Shown: piece after piece, positions 33,784 to 43,068 of the stretch
Layout of the letters: each line of letters begins with the position of its first letter
How positions within the stretch are numbered: position 1 is the stretch's first letter
Assembly (NCBI RefSeq): GCF_001705435.1
Contig: NZ_MDEN01000069.1
Location: forward strand, 682,001 to 746,000
Source of the DNA: Pseudomonas graminis
GTDB taxonomy: Bacteria; Pseudomonadota; Gammaproteobacteria; Pseudomonadales; Pseudomonadaceae
DNA: 64,000 nt
Direction of reading: 5' to 3'
Translations under genes and position numbers: made by a program
The notes under the pieces: generated by a model
Database searches by the model: none
The model's input: only the letters and a program-made list of their open reading frames with translations
What the model was told of the DNA's origin: nothing

Positions 33784-36027
33784 ATGGTACAGGTGAGACC
33801 CCACCAGCCGATCAACACAGACGGCAGTATCAACCTCGACGCGTGGCTGGATCACGTGGTCAGCGTCGACCTCGCAGTGGACCGACAGGCCCTTAAAGAG
33901 GCCTGTGAATTTGCCCGGCACGCCGAGCAACAGGACAACGCCGCCAAGAACCTCTGGGCGGAGGGCACGTCGAGTTTTCAGACGGGCCTGGAAATCGCTG
34001 AAATCCTGGCCGACCTCAAGCTCGACCAGGACTCACTCGTCGCCGCCGTGATTTACCGCGGCGTGCGCGAAGGCAAGATCTCGCTGCCCGACGTCAACCA
34101 GCGCTTCGGCCCCACCGTCACCAAGCTCATCGACGGCGTGCTGCGCATGGCGGCCATCAGCGCCAGTCTCAGCCCGCGTCAATCGCTGGTGCTCGGCACC
34201 CAGGCCCAGGTCGAAAACCTGCGCAAGATGCTGGTGGCCATGGTCGACGACGTGCGCGTCGCGCTGATCAAGCTGGCCGAACGGACCTGCGCCATCCGTG
34301 CGGTGAAGAACACCGACGATGAAAAGCGCAACCGCGTGGCCCGGGAAGTCTTCGACATCTACGCGCCGCTGGCTCACCGGCTGGGCATCGGTCACATCAA
34401 ATGGGAGCTGGAGGACCTGTCCTTCCGTTACCTGGAGCCCGAGCAGTACAAGCAGATCGCCAAATTGCTGCACGAACGCCGCCTTGATCGCGAGCGCTTC
34501 ATCACCGACGTCATGTCGCAGCTTGAGAACGAGCTGCTGGCCACCGGCGTCAAGGCCGACATCAGCGGCCGGGCCAAGCACATCTACTCGATCTGGCGAA
34601 AAATGCAGCGCAAAGGTCTGGAGTTCAGCCAGATCTACGACGTGCGCGCCGTTCGCGTGCTGGTGCCGGAGATGCGCGATTGCTACACCGCCCTCGGCAT
34701 CGTCCACACCCTGTGGCGGCACATTCCCAAGGAATTCGACGACTACATCGCCAACCCCAAGGAAAACGGCTATCGCTCCCTGCACACGGCGGTGATCGGT
34801 CCGGAAGGCAAGGTGCTGGAAGTGCAGATCCGCACCCACGCCATGCACGAAGAAGCCGAGCTGGGGGTCTGCGCGCATTGGAAGTACAAGGGCACCGACG
34901 TCAAATCCGGTTCCAATCACTACGAAGAGAAAATCTCCTGGCTGCGTCAGGTCCTCGAGTGGCATGAGGAGCTGGGTGATATCGGCGGGCTGGCGGAACA
35001 GCTGCGCGTCGACATCGAGCCCGACCGCGTCTATGTGTTCACCCCGGACGGTCACGCGATCGACCTGCCCAAGGGCGCGACGCCGCTGGACTTCGCCTAC
35101 CGCGTGCACACCGAAATCGGCCACAACTGCCGTGGCGCCAAGATCAACGGCCGCATCGTCCCGCTGAACTACAGCCTGCAGACCGGCGAGCAAGTCGAGA
35201 TCATCACCAGCAAGCACGGCACGCCAAGCCGCGACTGGCTAAACTCGAACCTGGGTTACATCACCACCTCCCGGGCGCGGGCGAAGATCGTGCACTGGTT
35301 CAAGCTGCAGGCGCGCGACCAGAACGTCGCCGCCGGCAAGGTGCTGCTGGAGCGCGAACTGGCGCGTCTGGCGCTGCCTCAGGTGGACTTCGACAAGCTG
35401 GCCGAGAAGGCCAACATGAAGATCGCCGACGACATGTTCGCAGCCCTCGGTGCCGGCGACCTGCGCATTGCTCAGTTGGTCAATCTGGCTCAGCAACTGG
35501 TCGAGCCGGAACGCGGCAACGAGCAGCTGGAGCTGATTCCACGCAAGGCCACGGGCTACAAACCGGGCAAGCGCGGGGACATTCAGATCCAGGGCGTCGG
35601 CAACCTGATGACCCAGATGGCCGGCTGCTGCCAGCCGCTGCCGGGCGATGCGATCGTCGGTTACATCACCCAGGGCCGCGGCGTGAGCATTCACCGTCAG
35701 GACTGCGCCTCGGTGCTGCAACTGGGCGGGCGCGAACCCGAGCGGATCATTCAGGTCAGCTGGGGCCCGGTGCCGGTGCTCACCTACCCGGTGGACATCA
35801 TCATCCGTGCCTACGACCGGTCGGGCCTGCTGCGCGACGTTTCGCAGATCCTGCTCAACGAGCGCATCAACGTCCTGGCGGTCAACACCCGCTCGAACAA
35901 GGAAGACAACACCGCGCTGATGTCGCTGACCATCGAGATCCCGGGCCTGGACGCGCTGGGCCGGCTGCTGGGGCGCATCTCGCAACTGCCGAACATCATC
36001 GAAACGCGGCGAAACAGAACGCCGTGA
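33784..36027 (+). CDS. relA: GTP pyrophosphokinase RelA
   Basis: This 747-residue long RSH protein has a degenerate hydrolase domain: where active enzymes have a His-Asp pair it reads LVAAVIYRGVREGKI, so it is synthetase only. The synthetase domain contains FSQIYDVRAVRVLVPEMRDC and NPKENGYRSLHTAVIGPEGK. TGS (VYVFTPDGHAIDLPKGATPL), zinc-finger (MAGCCQPLPGDAIVGYI) and ACT (YDRSGLLRDVSQILLNERIN) domains follow. It makes (p)ppGpp at stalled ribosomes during amino acid starvation. mazG follows, as in E. coli and Pseudomonas. Confidence 0.96.
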   Translation: MVQVRPHQPINTDGSINLDAWLDHVVSVDLAVDRQALKEACEFARHAEQQDNAAKNLWAEGTSSFQTGLEIAEILADLKLDQDSLVAAVIYRGVREGKISLPDVNQRFGPTVTKLIDGVLRMAAISASLSPRQSLVLGTQAQVENLRKMLVAMVDDVRVALIKLAERTCAIRAVKNTDDEKRNRVAREVFDIYAPLAHRLGIGHIKWELEDLSFRYLEPEQYKQIAKLLHERRLDRERFITDVMSQLENELLATGVKADISGRAKHIYSIWRKMQRKGLEFSQIYDVRAVRVLVPEMRDCYTALGIVHTLWRHIPKEFDDYIANPKENGYRSLHTAVIGPEGKVLEVQIRTHAMHEEAELGVCAHWKYKGTDVKSGSNHYEEKISWLRQVLEWHEELGDIGGLAEQLRVDIEPDRVYVFTPDGHAIDLPKGATPLDFAYRVHTEIGHNCRGAKINGRIVPLNYSLQTGEQVEIITSKHGTPSRDWLNSNLGYITTSRARAKIVHWFKLQARDQNVAAGKVLLERELARLALPQVDFDKLAEKANMKIADDMFAALGAGDLRIAQLVNLAQQLVEPERGNEQLELIPRKATGYKPGKRGDIQIQGVGNLMTQMAGCCQPLPGDAIVGYITQGRGVSIHRQDCASVLQLGGREPERIIQVSWGPVPVLTYPVDIIIRAYDRSGLLRDVSQILLNERINVLAVNTRSNKEDNTALMSLTIEIPGLDALGRLLGRISQLPNIIETRRNRTP

Positions 36028-36044
36028 GGCGTAGCTGCAAGCTA

Positions 36045-36108
36045 CAAGCGGCAAGCCACAAGCTGCAAGCTGTACGCGCACGGCTTGAAGCTTGTGGCTT
36101 GCCGCTTG
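36045..36108. repeat. 20-base perfect inverted repeat between relA and mazG
   Basis: CAAGCGGCAAGCCACAAGCT at 36045-36064 is repeated exactly in inverse at 36089-36108, with a 24-base loop. The surroundings also consist of AGCTGCAAGC/GCTTGAAGC variants, so the structure is a nested palindrome of an extragenic repeat family. There is no T-run, so it is unlikely to be a simple terminator. Confidence 0.7.
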
Positions 36109-36132
36109 AAGCTGTGACCAAAGGGATCCCTC

Positions 36133-36966
36133 ATGTATAGCCTCCAAGACCTGCTCACGCTCATGGCCCGTCTGCGCGATCCGCAATTCGGTTGCCCGTG
36201 GGACGTGAAGCAGCATTACGCGAGCATCGTGCCGCACACCCTCGAAGAAGCCTACGAAGTGGCCGACGCCATCGAGCGCGGCGATTTCGATGGCCTGCGC
36301 GGTGAGCTGGGCGATCTGCTGTTTCAAGTGGTGTATTACTGCCAACTGGCGCGGGAAGAAGGGCGCTTCGAGTTCGATGGCGTGGTCGACGGTATCACCC
36401 GCAAACTGATTCGCCGTCATCCCCACGTGTTCCCGACCGGCGATCTGTACGCGCCGCTGGAAACCCCGCGTCTCAGCGAAGAGCAGGTCAAGCACCGCTG
36501 GGAACAGATCAAAGCCGAGGAACGCGCCGAGAAGGCCAGCGCACCCGAGCAGCTGTCCCTGCTGGACGATGTGCCGGGCGTGTTGCCGGCGCTGTCGCGG
36601 GCGGCGAAGCTGCAGAAGCGCGCGTCCCAGGTCGGGTTCGATTGGCCGGACGCCTTGCCGGTGGTCGATAACGTCCGTGAGGAGCTCGACGAAGTCCTCG
36701 AAGCCATGGCTGACAACGACAGCGCGGGGATCACCGAAGAAGTCGGCGATCTGCTGTTTGCCGCCGTCAATCTGGCCCGCCACCTCAAGGTTGATCCGGA
36801 AAATGCCCTGCGCGCCGCCAATGCCAAATTCGAGCGGCGCTTCAGATTTATCGAACAGGCCTTGCGCGACACCCGGCGCCCCATCGAAGATTGCAGCCTC
36901 GAAGAGATGGATGCGCTCTGGGGCGAAGCCAAGCGTCAGGAAAAGATCACGCCCAACTGCGGTTGA
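36133..36966 (+). CDS. mazG: Nucleoside triphosphate pyrophosphohydrolase MazG
   Basis: This 277-residue protein has two MazG domains, each with the EExxE...ExxD metal site: HTLEEAYEVADAIERGDFDG and RGELGDLLFQVVYYCQLARE in the first, NVREELDEVLEAMADND and EEVGDLLFAAVNLARHL in the second. The WDVKQHYASIVPHTLEE start is typical. It hydrolyses NTPs and is reported to lower ppGpp-linked toxicity in E. coli. It lies downstream of relA, with an inverted repeat in between. Confidence 0.94.
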   Translation: MYSLQDLLTLMARLRDPQFGCPWDVKQHYASIVPHTLEEAYEVADAIERGDFDGLRGELGDLLFQVVYYCQLAREEGRFEFDGVVDGITRKLIRRHPHVFPTGDLYAPLETPRLSEEQVKHRWEQIKAEERAEKASAPEQLSLLDDVPGVLPALSRAAKLQKRASQVGFDWPDALPVVDNVREELDEVLEAMADNDSAGITEEVGDLLFAAVNLARHLKVDPENALRAANAKFERRFRFIEQALRDTRRPIEDCSLEEMDALWGEAKRQEKITPNCG

Positions 36967-36992
36967 GTTGACTATTTAGAGAGAGAAGACAG

Positions 36993-37535
36993 ATGGCGGG
37001 TATTTCCCTTCGTGACCAGTTGCTGAAAGCCGGACTGGTCAATGAAAAACAGGCGAAGCAGGCCAGCAAGAGCAAGCAGAAGGAGCAACGTCTGGTGCAC
37101 AAGGGCCAGGCGGTGGCGGACGACACCAGCCAGCGCGCTGCCCAGGAAGCGATGGCCGAGAAAGCCAAACGTGACCAGGAATTGAATCGTCAGCAGCAGG
37201 AAAAAATCGAGCAGAAAGCCCGTGCCGCACAGGTCAAGCAACTGATCGAAGCCACGCGCCTGCCGAAGCTGACCACCGAGGACTACTACAACTTCGTCGA
37301 TGACAAGAAGGTCAAGCGCCTGTCCGTCAACGCCCTGATGCGCAGCAAACTGAGCAACGGCTCGCTGGCCATCGTGCACCACGGCGGCAGCTACGAGGTG
37401 ATCCCCCGCGAAGCCGCCCTCAAGGTGCAGGAGCGCGATCCGCGCCGTATCGTCATGCTCAGCGCGCCGACCGAAGAGCCGGATGGCGACGATCCGTACG
37501 CTGCGTATAAGATCCCGGATGACCTGATGTGGTAA
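36993..37535 (+). CDS. DUF2058 family protein
   Basis: This 180-residue, highly charged protein has an N-terminal basic coiled coil (SLRDQLLKAGLVNEKQAKQA ... KREQ-like repeats) and a C-terminal globular part (LTTEDYYNFVDDKKVKRLSV ... SLAIVHHGGSYEVIPREAAL). This matches DUF2058 (YaiL-type nucleoprotein/polysome-associated proteins). It follows mazG by 26 bases and ends at a terminator, so it closes the transcription unit. Confidence 0.85.
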   Translation: MAGISLRDQLLKAGLVNEKQAKQASKSKQKEQRLVHKGQAVADDTSQRAAQEAMAEKAKRDQELNRQQQEKIEQKARAAQVKQLIEATRLPKLTTEDYYNFVDDKKVKRLSVNALMRSKLSNGSLAIVHHGGSYEVIPREAALKVQERDPRRIVMLSAPTEEPDGDDPYAAYKIPDDLMW

Positions 37536-37561
37536 GCGCCCGTCGCTCACTCAGCTAAAAC

Positions 37562-37593
37562 AACAAAACCCGCCACGTGGCGGGTTTTGTTTT
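37562..37593 (+). terminator. Intrinsic terminator after the DUF2058 gene
   Basis: The perfect stem AAAACCCGCCAC / GTGGCGGGTTTT is followed by GTTTTG. It sits 26 bases after the stop codon and, given A-tracts on the left, may also work for the minus-strand small gene at 37609. Confidence 0.85.
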
Positions 37594-37608
37594 GCTGCGA
37601 TTCCGAAA

Positions 37609-37797
37609 TTACGAATGACTGGCCTCAAGCTTTGCTTCTTGCTCGGCAAGCTCTGCTGCGTAACGCTGTGCGTCCGATTCGTAATGAAACATCCCTACCA
37701 GCTGGTCTTGTTGGCGTACATCCCAGATCTGGATGCCATCGGCGATGCTTTCGTGGGAGATGTGGGCGTCGTCGCGTTCAGTAACAGTTACGGTCAT
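37609..37797 (-). CDS. Small conserved hypothetical protein (62 residues)
   Basis: MTVTVTERDDAHISHESIAD begins a 62-residue acidic protein; the ATG at 37797 follows CAGGAG with 8-base spacing. It continues GIQIWDVRQQDQLVGMFHYE and ends in a charged helix (ESDAQRYAAELAEQEAKLEA). No function is recognised. The longer frame to 37908 has no ribosome-binding support. Confidence 0.6.
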   Translation of the reverse strand: MTVTVTERDDAHISHESIADGIQIWDVRQQDQLVGMFHYESDAQRYAAELAEQEAKLEASHS

Positions 37798-38020
37798 AGT
37801 GCAAACTCCTGACTTTTGGAAATCTGCGGCAGGACGTCGCAGGCCTTCTTTATAGTTTTCGGCGGCCGACCAAGTAAACGCGCGCATCCGGCAACAGTTA
37901 TTTACCAAATCCGTAACAGTGCGCTAAATGCTTGTATTTGAAGGGTGTGCGGCGTTTTGTCACACTCGGTTGAAGGCCATGAAGAATGTTTCATGTAGGC
38001 CTGAATCACTGATCGACGCC

Positions 38021-38051
38021 AAAAAAACCCCGCCATGAAGGCGGGGTTTTT
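38021..38051 (-). terminator. Intrinsic terminator for the DUF3108 gene
   Basis: On the minus strand the stem AAAAACCCCGCC / GGCGGGGTTTTT with a six-base loop ends in seven T. It lies 41 bases after the stop of the minus-strand DUF3108 gene. Confidence 0.85.
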
Positions 38052-38091
38052 CGTATTACGCTCGATGCAGGGCGTGAATCAGCTGGCTGAA

Positions 38092-38808
38092 TTAACTGCC
38101 CTTGACCGACTTACCGTTCACCGTGCCGTCCTGCAGCATGATGTTGTATTCCTTGCCGTCGGTTTCAACCTGTTGCAGGCGAACCAGCAGGTAGTCGTAG
38201 TCCTTGGCGAACCACATCACGGTGATGCGCTTGTTCTGCGTCGGGTCACGCACGCGTTCGACCTTGATGGCGTCGACCGAACCGACTTTGGTCTCGACCT
38301 TTTCAGTGCCGAGCACGCGGAAGTCATAGGTGTCGATTTCGTCACCGTCGACGACCTGATACGACATACTCTTTTTGCCCGCCGCTACGTCATGCTGCAG
38401 CGCGAGTTGATAGGTGGACTTGTCGAGGACACCGGCATTCAGCGGGATTTTCACCGCGTCGCCACGGTCCGAACCGGTGATGAATTTGGTGGGCCAGTCG
38501 AACACCAGATCGACCGTTTTGCTCTTGCCCAGGCCGCCACGTTCGAAGTGGTAGGTCTGCGGCAGCAGTTGATCCTTGTCTACTTTGATCGTGCTGACTT
38601 CGGTCAGGCTGGCGATCATCATCGATGCCTTGAAATTCAGGGTCCAGGTGCCGTTGGCGTTCTTCTCGAGGCTGCGGGTGGCGCTGCCACCGCTCATGGG
38701 CAGCTGTTTCCAGTCAGCGGTGTAGCTGGCGGAAAAAGGTTGAAGGTCTGCCGCGTTGACTGCGGGAAGTGCGAACAGAGCGAAAGCGAAGAGCAAAGCG
38801 CGACGCAT
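38092..38808 (-). CDS. DUF3108 family periplasmic protein
   Basis: This 238-residue protein has a signal peptide (MRRALLFAFALFALPAVNAA) and a beta-rich domain (FSASYTADWKQLPMSGGSAT ... HFERGGLGKSKTVDLVFDWP ... SVDAIKVERVRDPTQNKRIT). DUF3108 proteins are of unknown function; several are neighbours of purN in Pseudomonas. It starts 8 bases after the purN stop and probably belongs to the purM-purN unit. Confidence 0.85.
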   Translation of the reverse strand: MRRALLFAFALFALPAVNAADLQPFSASYTADWKQLPMSGGSATRSLEKNANGTWTLNFKASMMIASLTEVSTIKVDKDQLLPQTYHFERGGLGKSKTVDLVFDWPTKFITGSDRGDAVKIPLNAGVLDKSTYQLALQHDVAAGKKSMSYQVVDGDEIDTYDFRVLGTEKVETKVGSVDAIKVERVRDPTQNKRITVMWFAKDYDYLLVRLQQVETDGKEYNIMLQDGTVNGKSVKGS

Positions 38809-38816
38809 AATATCTC

Positions 38817-39476
38817 CTAAGGTCGGATCAAGTGGCCGCTGGGCCCTAAGGGCTGGCCGTCCAGTGAGGCGCCGTGTTCGTCGAGGGTCAATCGTCCTTC
38901 GGCGAACCAGCGAATGGCCAGGGGATAAATCAAGTGTTCCTGGGCGTGTACCCTCTGTGCCAGCGTGGCGGGCGTGTCGTGCAACTCTACAGAAACAACT
39001 GCCTGTACGACCAGAGGCCCCCCATCGAGTTCCTCGGTGACAAAGTGCACGCTGCAGCCATGGTCGGCATCGCCGGCCTCCAGCACGCGTTGATGGGTGT
39101 GCAGGCCTTTATACCTCGGAAGCAGGGAAGGGTGAATGTTCAGCAGGCGGCCATGGTAGTGGCGGACGAACCCGGGCGTGAGGATGCGCATGAATCCGGC
39201 GAGCACCACCAGCGACGGCTGAAACGAATCGATGGCCTCGATCAGCGCCGCATCGAAGGCCTCGCGACCTTCGTAGCCGGTGTGATCGAGCACGCGGGTG
39301 TCGATTCCCGCACGGGCGGCCCGCTCAAGCCCGAAGGCATCGGCGCGGTTGGAAATCACCGCACGGATGCGCGCAGGGCTCGCGCTGTCCTGAAAGCGGT
39401 CGATCATTGCCTGCAGGTTTCCGCCAGTGCCGGACAGCAGCACCACCACGTCACAGGGTTGGGGCATGTCAGGCAT
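38817..39476 (-). CDS. purN: Phosphoribosylglycinamide formyltransferase
   Basis: This 219-residue protein has VVVLLSGTGGNLQAMIDRFQ at the N-terminus, VLAGFMRILTPGFVRHYHGR with the catalytic Asn-His in LLNIHPSLLPRYKGLHTHQR, and Asp in DHGCSVHFVTEELDGGP. It transfers formyl from 10-formyl-THF to GAR in purine synthesis. The start at 39476 overlaps the purM stop (TAATG), which rejects the longer frame to 39551. Confidence 0.95.
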   Translation of the reverse strand: MPDMPQPCDVVVLLSGTGGNLQAMIDRFQDSASPARIRAVISNRADAFGLERAARAGIDTRVLDHTGYEGREAFDAALIEAIDSFQPSLVVLAGFMRILTPGFVRHYHGRLLNIHPSLLPRYKGLHTHQRVLEAGDADHGCSVHFVTEELDGGPLVVQAVVSVELHDTPATLAQRVHAQEHLIYPLAIRWFAEGRLTLDEHGASLDGQPLGPSGHLIRP

Positions 39477-40534
39477 TAATGAGCCTTGACGTTCTTCAGC
39501 TCGACTTGTGCAGCGCCTTCGGCAGCGGTGCCGATCTGGCCGATGACCCACGGCTGCTCGCCGGCTTCACGCAGGGCATTCAGCGAGACTTCGACGTGTT
39601 CCTGGGCCACGCAGATGACCATGCCGACGCCGCAGTTCAGCACGCGGTGCATTTCATGCTCATCGACGTTGCCTTTTTCCTGCAGCCAGTCGAAGACCGC
39701 CGGACGGGTCCAACTGGCCACGTCGACGATGGCCTGAGCGCCTTCTGGCAGCACGCGCGGGATGTTGTCCAGCAGGCCGCCGCCGGTGATGTGGGCCATG
39801 GCTTTCACCGCGCCGGTGTCTTTGATCAGCTTGAGCAGCTGCTTGACGTAAATGCGGGTTGGCGCCATCAGCAGGTCGGTGAGCGGCTTGCCGTCGAGCT
39901 GGATGGTGTCGATGTCGGCACCCGACACGTCGATGATCTTGCGGATCAGCGAGTAGCCGTTGGAGTGCGGACCGGAAGACGGCAGGGCGATCAGTGCGTC
40001 GCCGGCGGCCACCTCCGAGCCGTCGATGATGTCAGCTTTCTCCACGACACCGACGCAGAAGCCGGCCAGGTCGTAGTCTTCGCCTTCGTACATGCCGGGC
40101 ATTTCAGCGGTCTCGCCGCCGACCAGCGAGCAGCCAGCCAGTTCGCAGCCCGCGCCGATGCCGGTCACCACTTGAGCCGCGGTGTCGACGTTGAGTTTGC
40201 CGGTGGCGTAGTAGTCGAGGAAGAACAGCGGTTCAGCGCCGCAGACCACCAGATCGTTGACGCACATGGCGACCAGGTCAATGCCGATGGTGTCGTGTTT
40301 GTTCAGATTCAGTGCCAGGCGCAGCTTGGTGCCGACACCGTCGGTGCCGCTCACCAGAACAGGCTGCTTGTAGCCGGCCGGGATTTCGCACAGAGCGCCG
40401 AAGCCCCCGAGCCCGCCCATCACTTCCGGGCGCTTGGTGCGCTTGGCGACGCTCTTGATGCGTTCGACCAGCGCTTCACCGGCGTCGATGTCAACACCGG
40501 CGTCTTTGTAGCTCAGGGAGGGTTGCTTGCTCAT
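39476..40534 (-). CDS. purM: Phosphoribosylformylglycinamidine cyclo-ligase
   Basis: This 352-residue AIR synthetase starts MSKQPSLSYKDAGVDIDAGE at 40534. Motifs: GGFGALCEIPAGYKQPVLVS, DGVGTKLRLALNLNKHDTIG, NDLVVCGAEPLFFLDYYATG and LVGGETAEMPGMY. It makes AIR from FGAM in purine synthesis. The frame runs on to 40675 without conserved sequence. It is divergent from the DUF2066 gene. Confidence 0.95.
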   Translation of the reverse strand: MSKQPSLSYKDAGVDIDAGEALVERIKSVAKRTKRPEVMGGLGGFGALCEIPAGYKQPVLVSGTDGVGTKLRLALNLNKHDTIGIDLVAMCVNDLVVCGAEPLFFLDYYATGKLNVDTAAQVVTGIGAGCELAGCSLVGGETAEMPGMYEGEDYDLAGFCVGVVEKADIIDGSEVAAGDALIALPSSGPHSNGYSLIRKIIDVSGADIDTIQLDGKPLTDLLMAPTRIYVKQLLKLIKDTGAVKAMAHITGGGLLDNIPRVLPEGAQAIVDVASWTRPAVFDWLQEKGNVDEHEMHRVLNCGVGMVICVAQEHVEVSLNALREAGEQPWVIGQIGTAAEGAAQVELKNVKAH

Positions 40535-40848
40535 GATCCAGGCCTTTAGGGGGGGATTCGGGGTAACGACCGAGTGGCAACGACGCGGGGGCCGTTTCAT
40601 CGCCGGTCTGCGAAGGCGCGCGATTTTATCAGGGTTGGGCGCAAGCGGCCATCCTTGGGCCGACGGGCAGGACAACGGTGAAGAAAAAATAACCCGGTTT
40701 ATCCCGCCGCACCCGTTCGTCGACAGAGGGATCCGGTGTAACGTTGGCGCCTGAGTGAGCGATTCGGACGCGTCTGCGGTCAGAGTCGGGTCATTCGTCT
40801 TTATGCAGCTATTTATAGCGTTGCCTTTTTACCCAGCGGGAATCTTTC
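40535..40848. other. Divergent promoter gap between purM and DUF2066
   Basis: These 314 bases carry two promoters; an AT-rich patch at 40800-40830 lies before the DUF2066 gene. No repeat, RNA or PurR-like site was recognised with confidence. Confidence 0.45.
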
Positions 40849-41940
40849 ATGCGTCCACCTTCATTCATGCGCCTAAAAAACTGCCTGTTCGCAGGGTGCC
40901 TCTCATTGATGAGTCTGCCGGCGCTCGCCGAGACGGTGAACACTCTTTATCAGGTGCGCGAGCCCGTCAGCGGCCAGACCCCTGACGAGAAAACCCGCGC
41001 CACCCAGGCCGCGCTGGAAACCCTGGTCATCCGCTTGACCGGCGACCCCAAGGCCGTGCAGAACGGCGGCCTTGCCGACGTGCGCAAGGACCCTCAACAA
41101 ATCATCAGCCAGTATGGTTATGACGCCGGCCCGCCGGAAACCCTCCAGGTCGACTTCGACCCGTCGAGCACCGAGCGCGTGCTGCGGCAGGCCGGGCTGT
41201 CGTTGTGGGGCTCCAACCGTCCGGTGATCATGGCCTGGTGGCTGAACGACGCGACTGACGGCGCCAACCTGGTCGGCGACGGCCAATCCTCCGCCGAGCC
41301 TTTGCGCCGCGCGGCTCAGCACCGCGGTCTGCCGCTGCGTCTGCCACTGGCGGACCTGGGCGAGCAGGGTATCGGCAACGCCAAGACCCTCGACGGCAAC
41401 AACGTCGGCCCGCTCAAGGAGGCTTCCGAGCGCTACGGTTCGGATGCGATTCTGGCGGTTCACGCGCAGGAAAACGGTGGCCAGTGGCAGGGCAAATGGC
41501 ACCTGTGGCTGGGCGACAAGATGGAGCAGGGCAGTGCCAGCGGCGCCAGCTCGGCGGAACTGGCCGACGCGGTGCTGTTGGCGGTGAGTCAGCGTCTGGC
41601 GCCACGCTTTGTGGTCAAACCGGGCGCTTCGACGGGCATGGTGCTGGACGTACAGGGCATGAATCTTGAGCGTTACGCGCAGCTGTTGCACCTGCTCGAA
41701 CCCTTCGGTGGCCGTCTGAAATCAGCCGAGGGTGACCGTATCGCCTTCGATGTCAGCGGCAGCCCCGATCAGTTGCGTTCCCAGTTGGCGCTGGCGAAAC
41801 TGCAGGAAGTGCCGGCGGGTGAAATCGCCAGTGCGCCGGACAGTTCTGCGGCCAATCCCGCGCCGGTTGCCGCGGACGGCACGCCAGCGGCACCGCAGCC
41901 GCCCGCTGTTTCCGACAGCGCATTGCACTTCCGTTGGTGA
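40849..41940 (+). CDS. DUF2066 family exported protein
   Basis: This 363-residue protein has a signal peptide (up to LPALAE, ~residue 26) and the DUF2066 region (YQVREPVSGQTPDEKTRATQ, TLVIRLTGDPKAVQNGG, PQQIISQYGYDAGPPETLQV). The C-terminal ~30 residues are Pro/Ala-rich (AANPAPVAADGTPAAPQPPA). Function is unknown. It lies between purM and an AI-2E-type transporter, as in other Pseudomonas. A second in-frame ATG at 40867 is also possible. Confidence 0.82.
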   Translation: MRPPSFMRLKNCLFAGCLSLMSLPALAETVNTLYQVREPVSGQTPDEKTRATQAALETLVIRLTGDPKAVQNGGLADVRKDPQQIISQYGYDAGPPETLQVDFDPSSTERVLRQAGLSLWGSNRPVIMAWWLNDATDGANLVGDGQSSAEPLRRAAQHRGLPLRLPLADLGEQGIGNAKTLDGNNVGPLKEASERYGSDAILAVHAQENGGQWQGKWHLWLGDKMEQGSASGASSAELADAVLLAVSQRLAPRFVVKPGASTGMVLDVQGMNLERYAQLLHLLEPFGGRLKSAEGDRIAFDVSGSPDQLRSQLALAKLQEVPAGEIASAPDSSAANPAPVAADGTPAAPQPPAVSDSALHFRW

Positions 41941-41994
41941 ACAGGTTCATAACGACGTTGCACGAAGCACATCATCCTGGGGAAAGAGGCAGTA

Positions 41995-43068
41995 ATGACT
42001 GATACGCGTCGTTGGTTCTGGCTGGGCGGGGTTGTCCTGGTCTGTTTGTTCGTCTGGCTGCTGCATTCGATTCTGACCCCGTTCCTGGTGGCGCTGCTGC
42101 TGGCGTACATGGGCGATCCGCTGGCAGACCGGCTGGAAAAATTGAAGCTGTCGCGCACCATGAGTGTGGTGACGGTGTTTCTGTTGTTCACCCTGATCTT
42201 CATGGGCCTGCTGTTGGTGCTGGTGCCGATGCTGGCCAAGCAGCTTTATCGCCTGTACGAACTGGCGCCGCAGATTCTCGACTGGCTGCAGCACACCGCG
42301 ATGCCGTGGGCGCAGGCCAAACTGGGGCTGGCAGAAGGGTTCTGGAAGTTCGACAAGGTCAAGGCGGCGATCTCGGAGCACATGGGTCAGACCGGCGACA
42401 TCGTCGGCATCGTCCTGTCCCAGGCCACCACCTCGACCCTGGCGCTCATCGGCTGGCTGACCAATCTGGTGCTGATCCCGGTGGTCTGTTTCTACCTGCT
42501 GCGTGACTGGGACGTGATGATGGCGAAGGTGCGCAGCCTGCTGCCGCGGCATCGCGAGAAGAAAATCGTCGCACTGGCGGATGAATGCCATGAAGTCCTG
42601 GGTGCGTTCATCCGTGGCCAGTTGCTGGTGATGGTCGCGCTGGGCGTGATTTACGCCGCCGGCCTCATGCTGGTCGGGCTGGAGCTGGGGCTGTTGATTG
42701 GTGTCATTGCCGGTCTGGCGGCCATCGTGCCGTACATGGGCTTCGTCATCGGCATTGGCTCGGCGATTCTGGCCGGTTTCTTCCAGTTCGGCGGCGATCT
42801 GTACCCGATGCTGGGCATCGTCGCGGTGTTCATGGTCGGTCAGGCGCTGGAAGGCATGGTGCTGACGCCGCTGCTGGTGGGTGACCGCATCGGCCTGCAC
42901 CCGGTGGCGGTGATCTTCGCGATTCTGGCGGGCGGCGAGCTGTTCGGATTCACCGGTATCCTGCTGGCGTTGCCCGTAGCGGCGGTGATCATGGTCCTGG
43001 TACGCCATGTTCATGACCTGTACAAGGATTCGGACATCTACGGCGGTCTGGACGACCTGGATCTCTGA
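41995..43068 (+). CDS. AI-2E family (PerM-like) transporter
   Basis: This 357-residue integral membrane protein has the order of hydrophobic segments seen in AI2E_transport/PerM proteins: VVLVCLFVWLLHSILTPFLV, MSVVTVFLLFTLIFMGLLLV, a central soluble loop, then GLMLVGLELGLLIGVIAGLA, IVAVFMVGQALEGMVLTPLL and ILLALPVAAVIMVLV. Members export small molecules or act as Na+/H+ antiporters; the quorum-signal role is not general. It is followed by hda after 216 bases. Confidence 0.85.
   Translation: MTDTRRWFWLGGVVLVCLFVWLLHSILTPFLVALLLAYMGDPLADRLEKLKLSRTMSVVTVFLLFTLIFMGLLLVLVPMLAKQLYRLYELAPQILDWLQHTAMPWAQAKLGLAEGFWKFDKVKAAISEHMGQTGDIVGIVLSQATTSTLALIGWLTNLVLIPVVCFYLLRDWDVMMAKVRSLLPRHREKKIVALADECHEVLGAFIRGQLLVMVALGVIYAAGLMLVGLELGLLIGVIAGLAAIVPYMGFVIGIGSAILAGFFQFGGDLYPMLGIVAVFMVGQALEGMVLTPLLVGDRIGLHPVAVIFAILAGGELFGFTGILLALPVAAVIMVLVRHVHDLYKDSDIYGGLDDLDL

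Noticed and set aside
35239..36783. 514-codon open frame on the minus strand antisense to relA and mazG
   Set aside because: It mirrors two strongly supported genes, has low-complexity Q/H/R-rich translation typical of antisense frames in GC-rich DNA, and shows no domain.
41947..43014. 355-codon minus-strand frame antisense to the AI-2E transporter
   Set aside because: The translation is an H/Q/R-rich shadow of a hydrophobic membrane protein frame, a known artefact.
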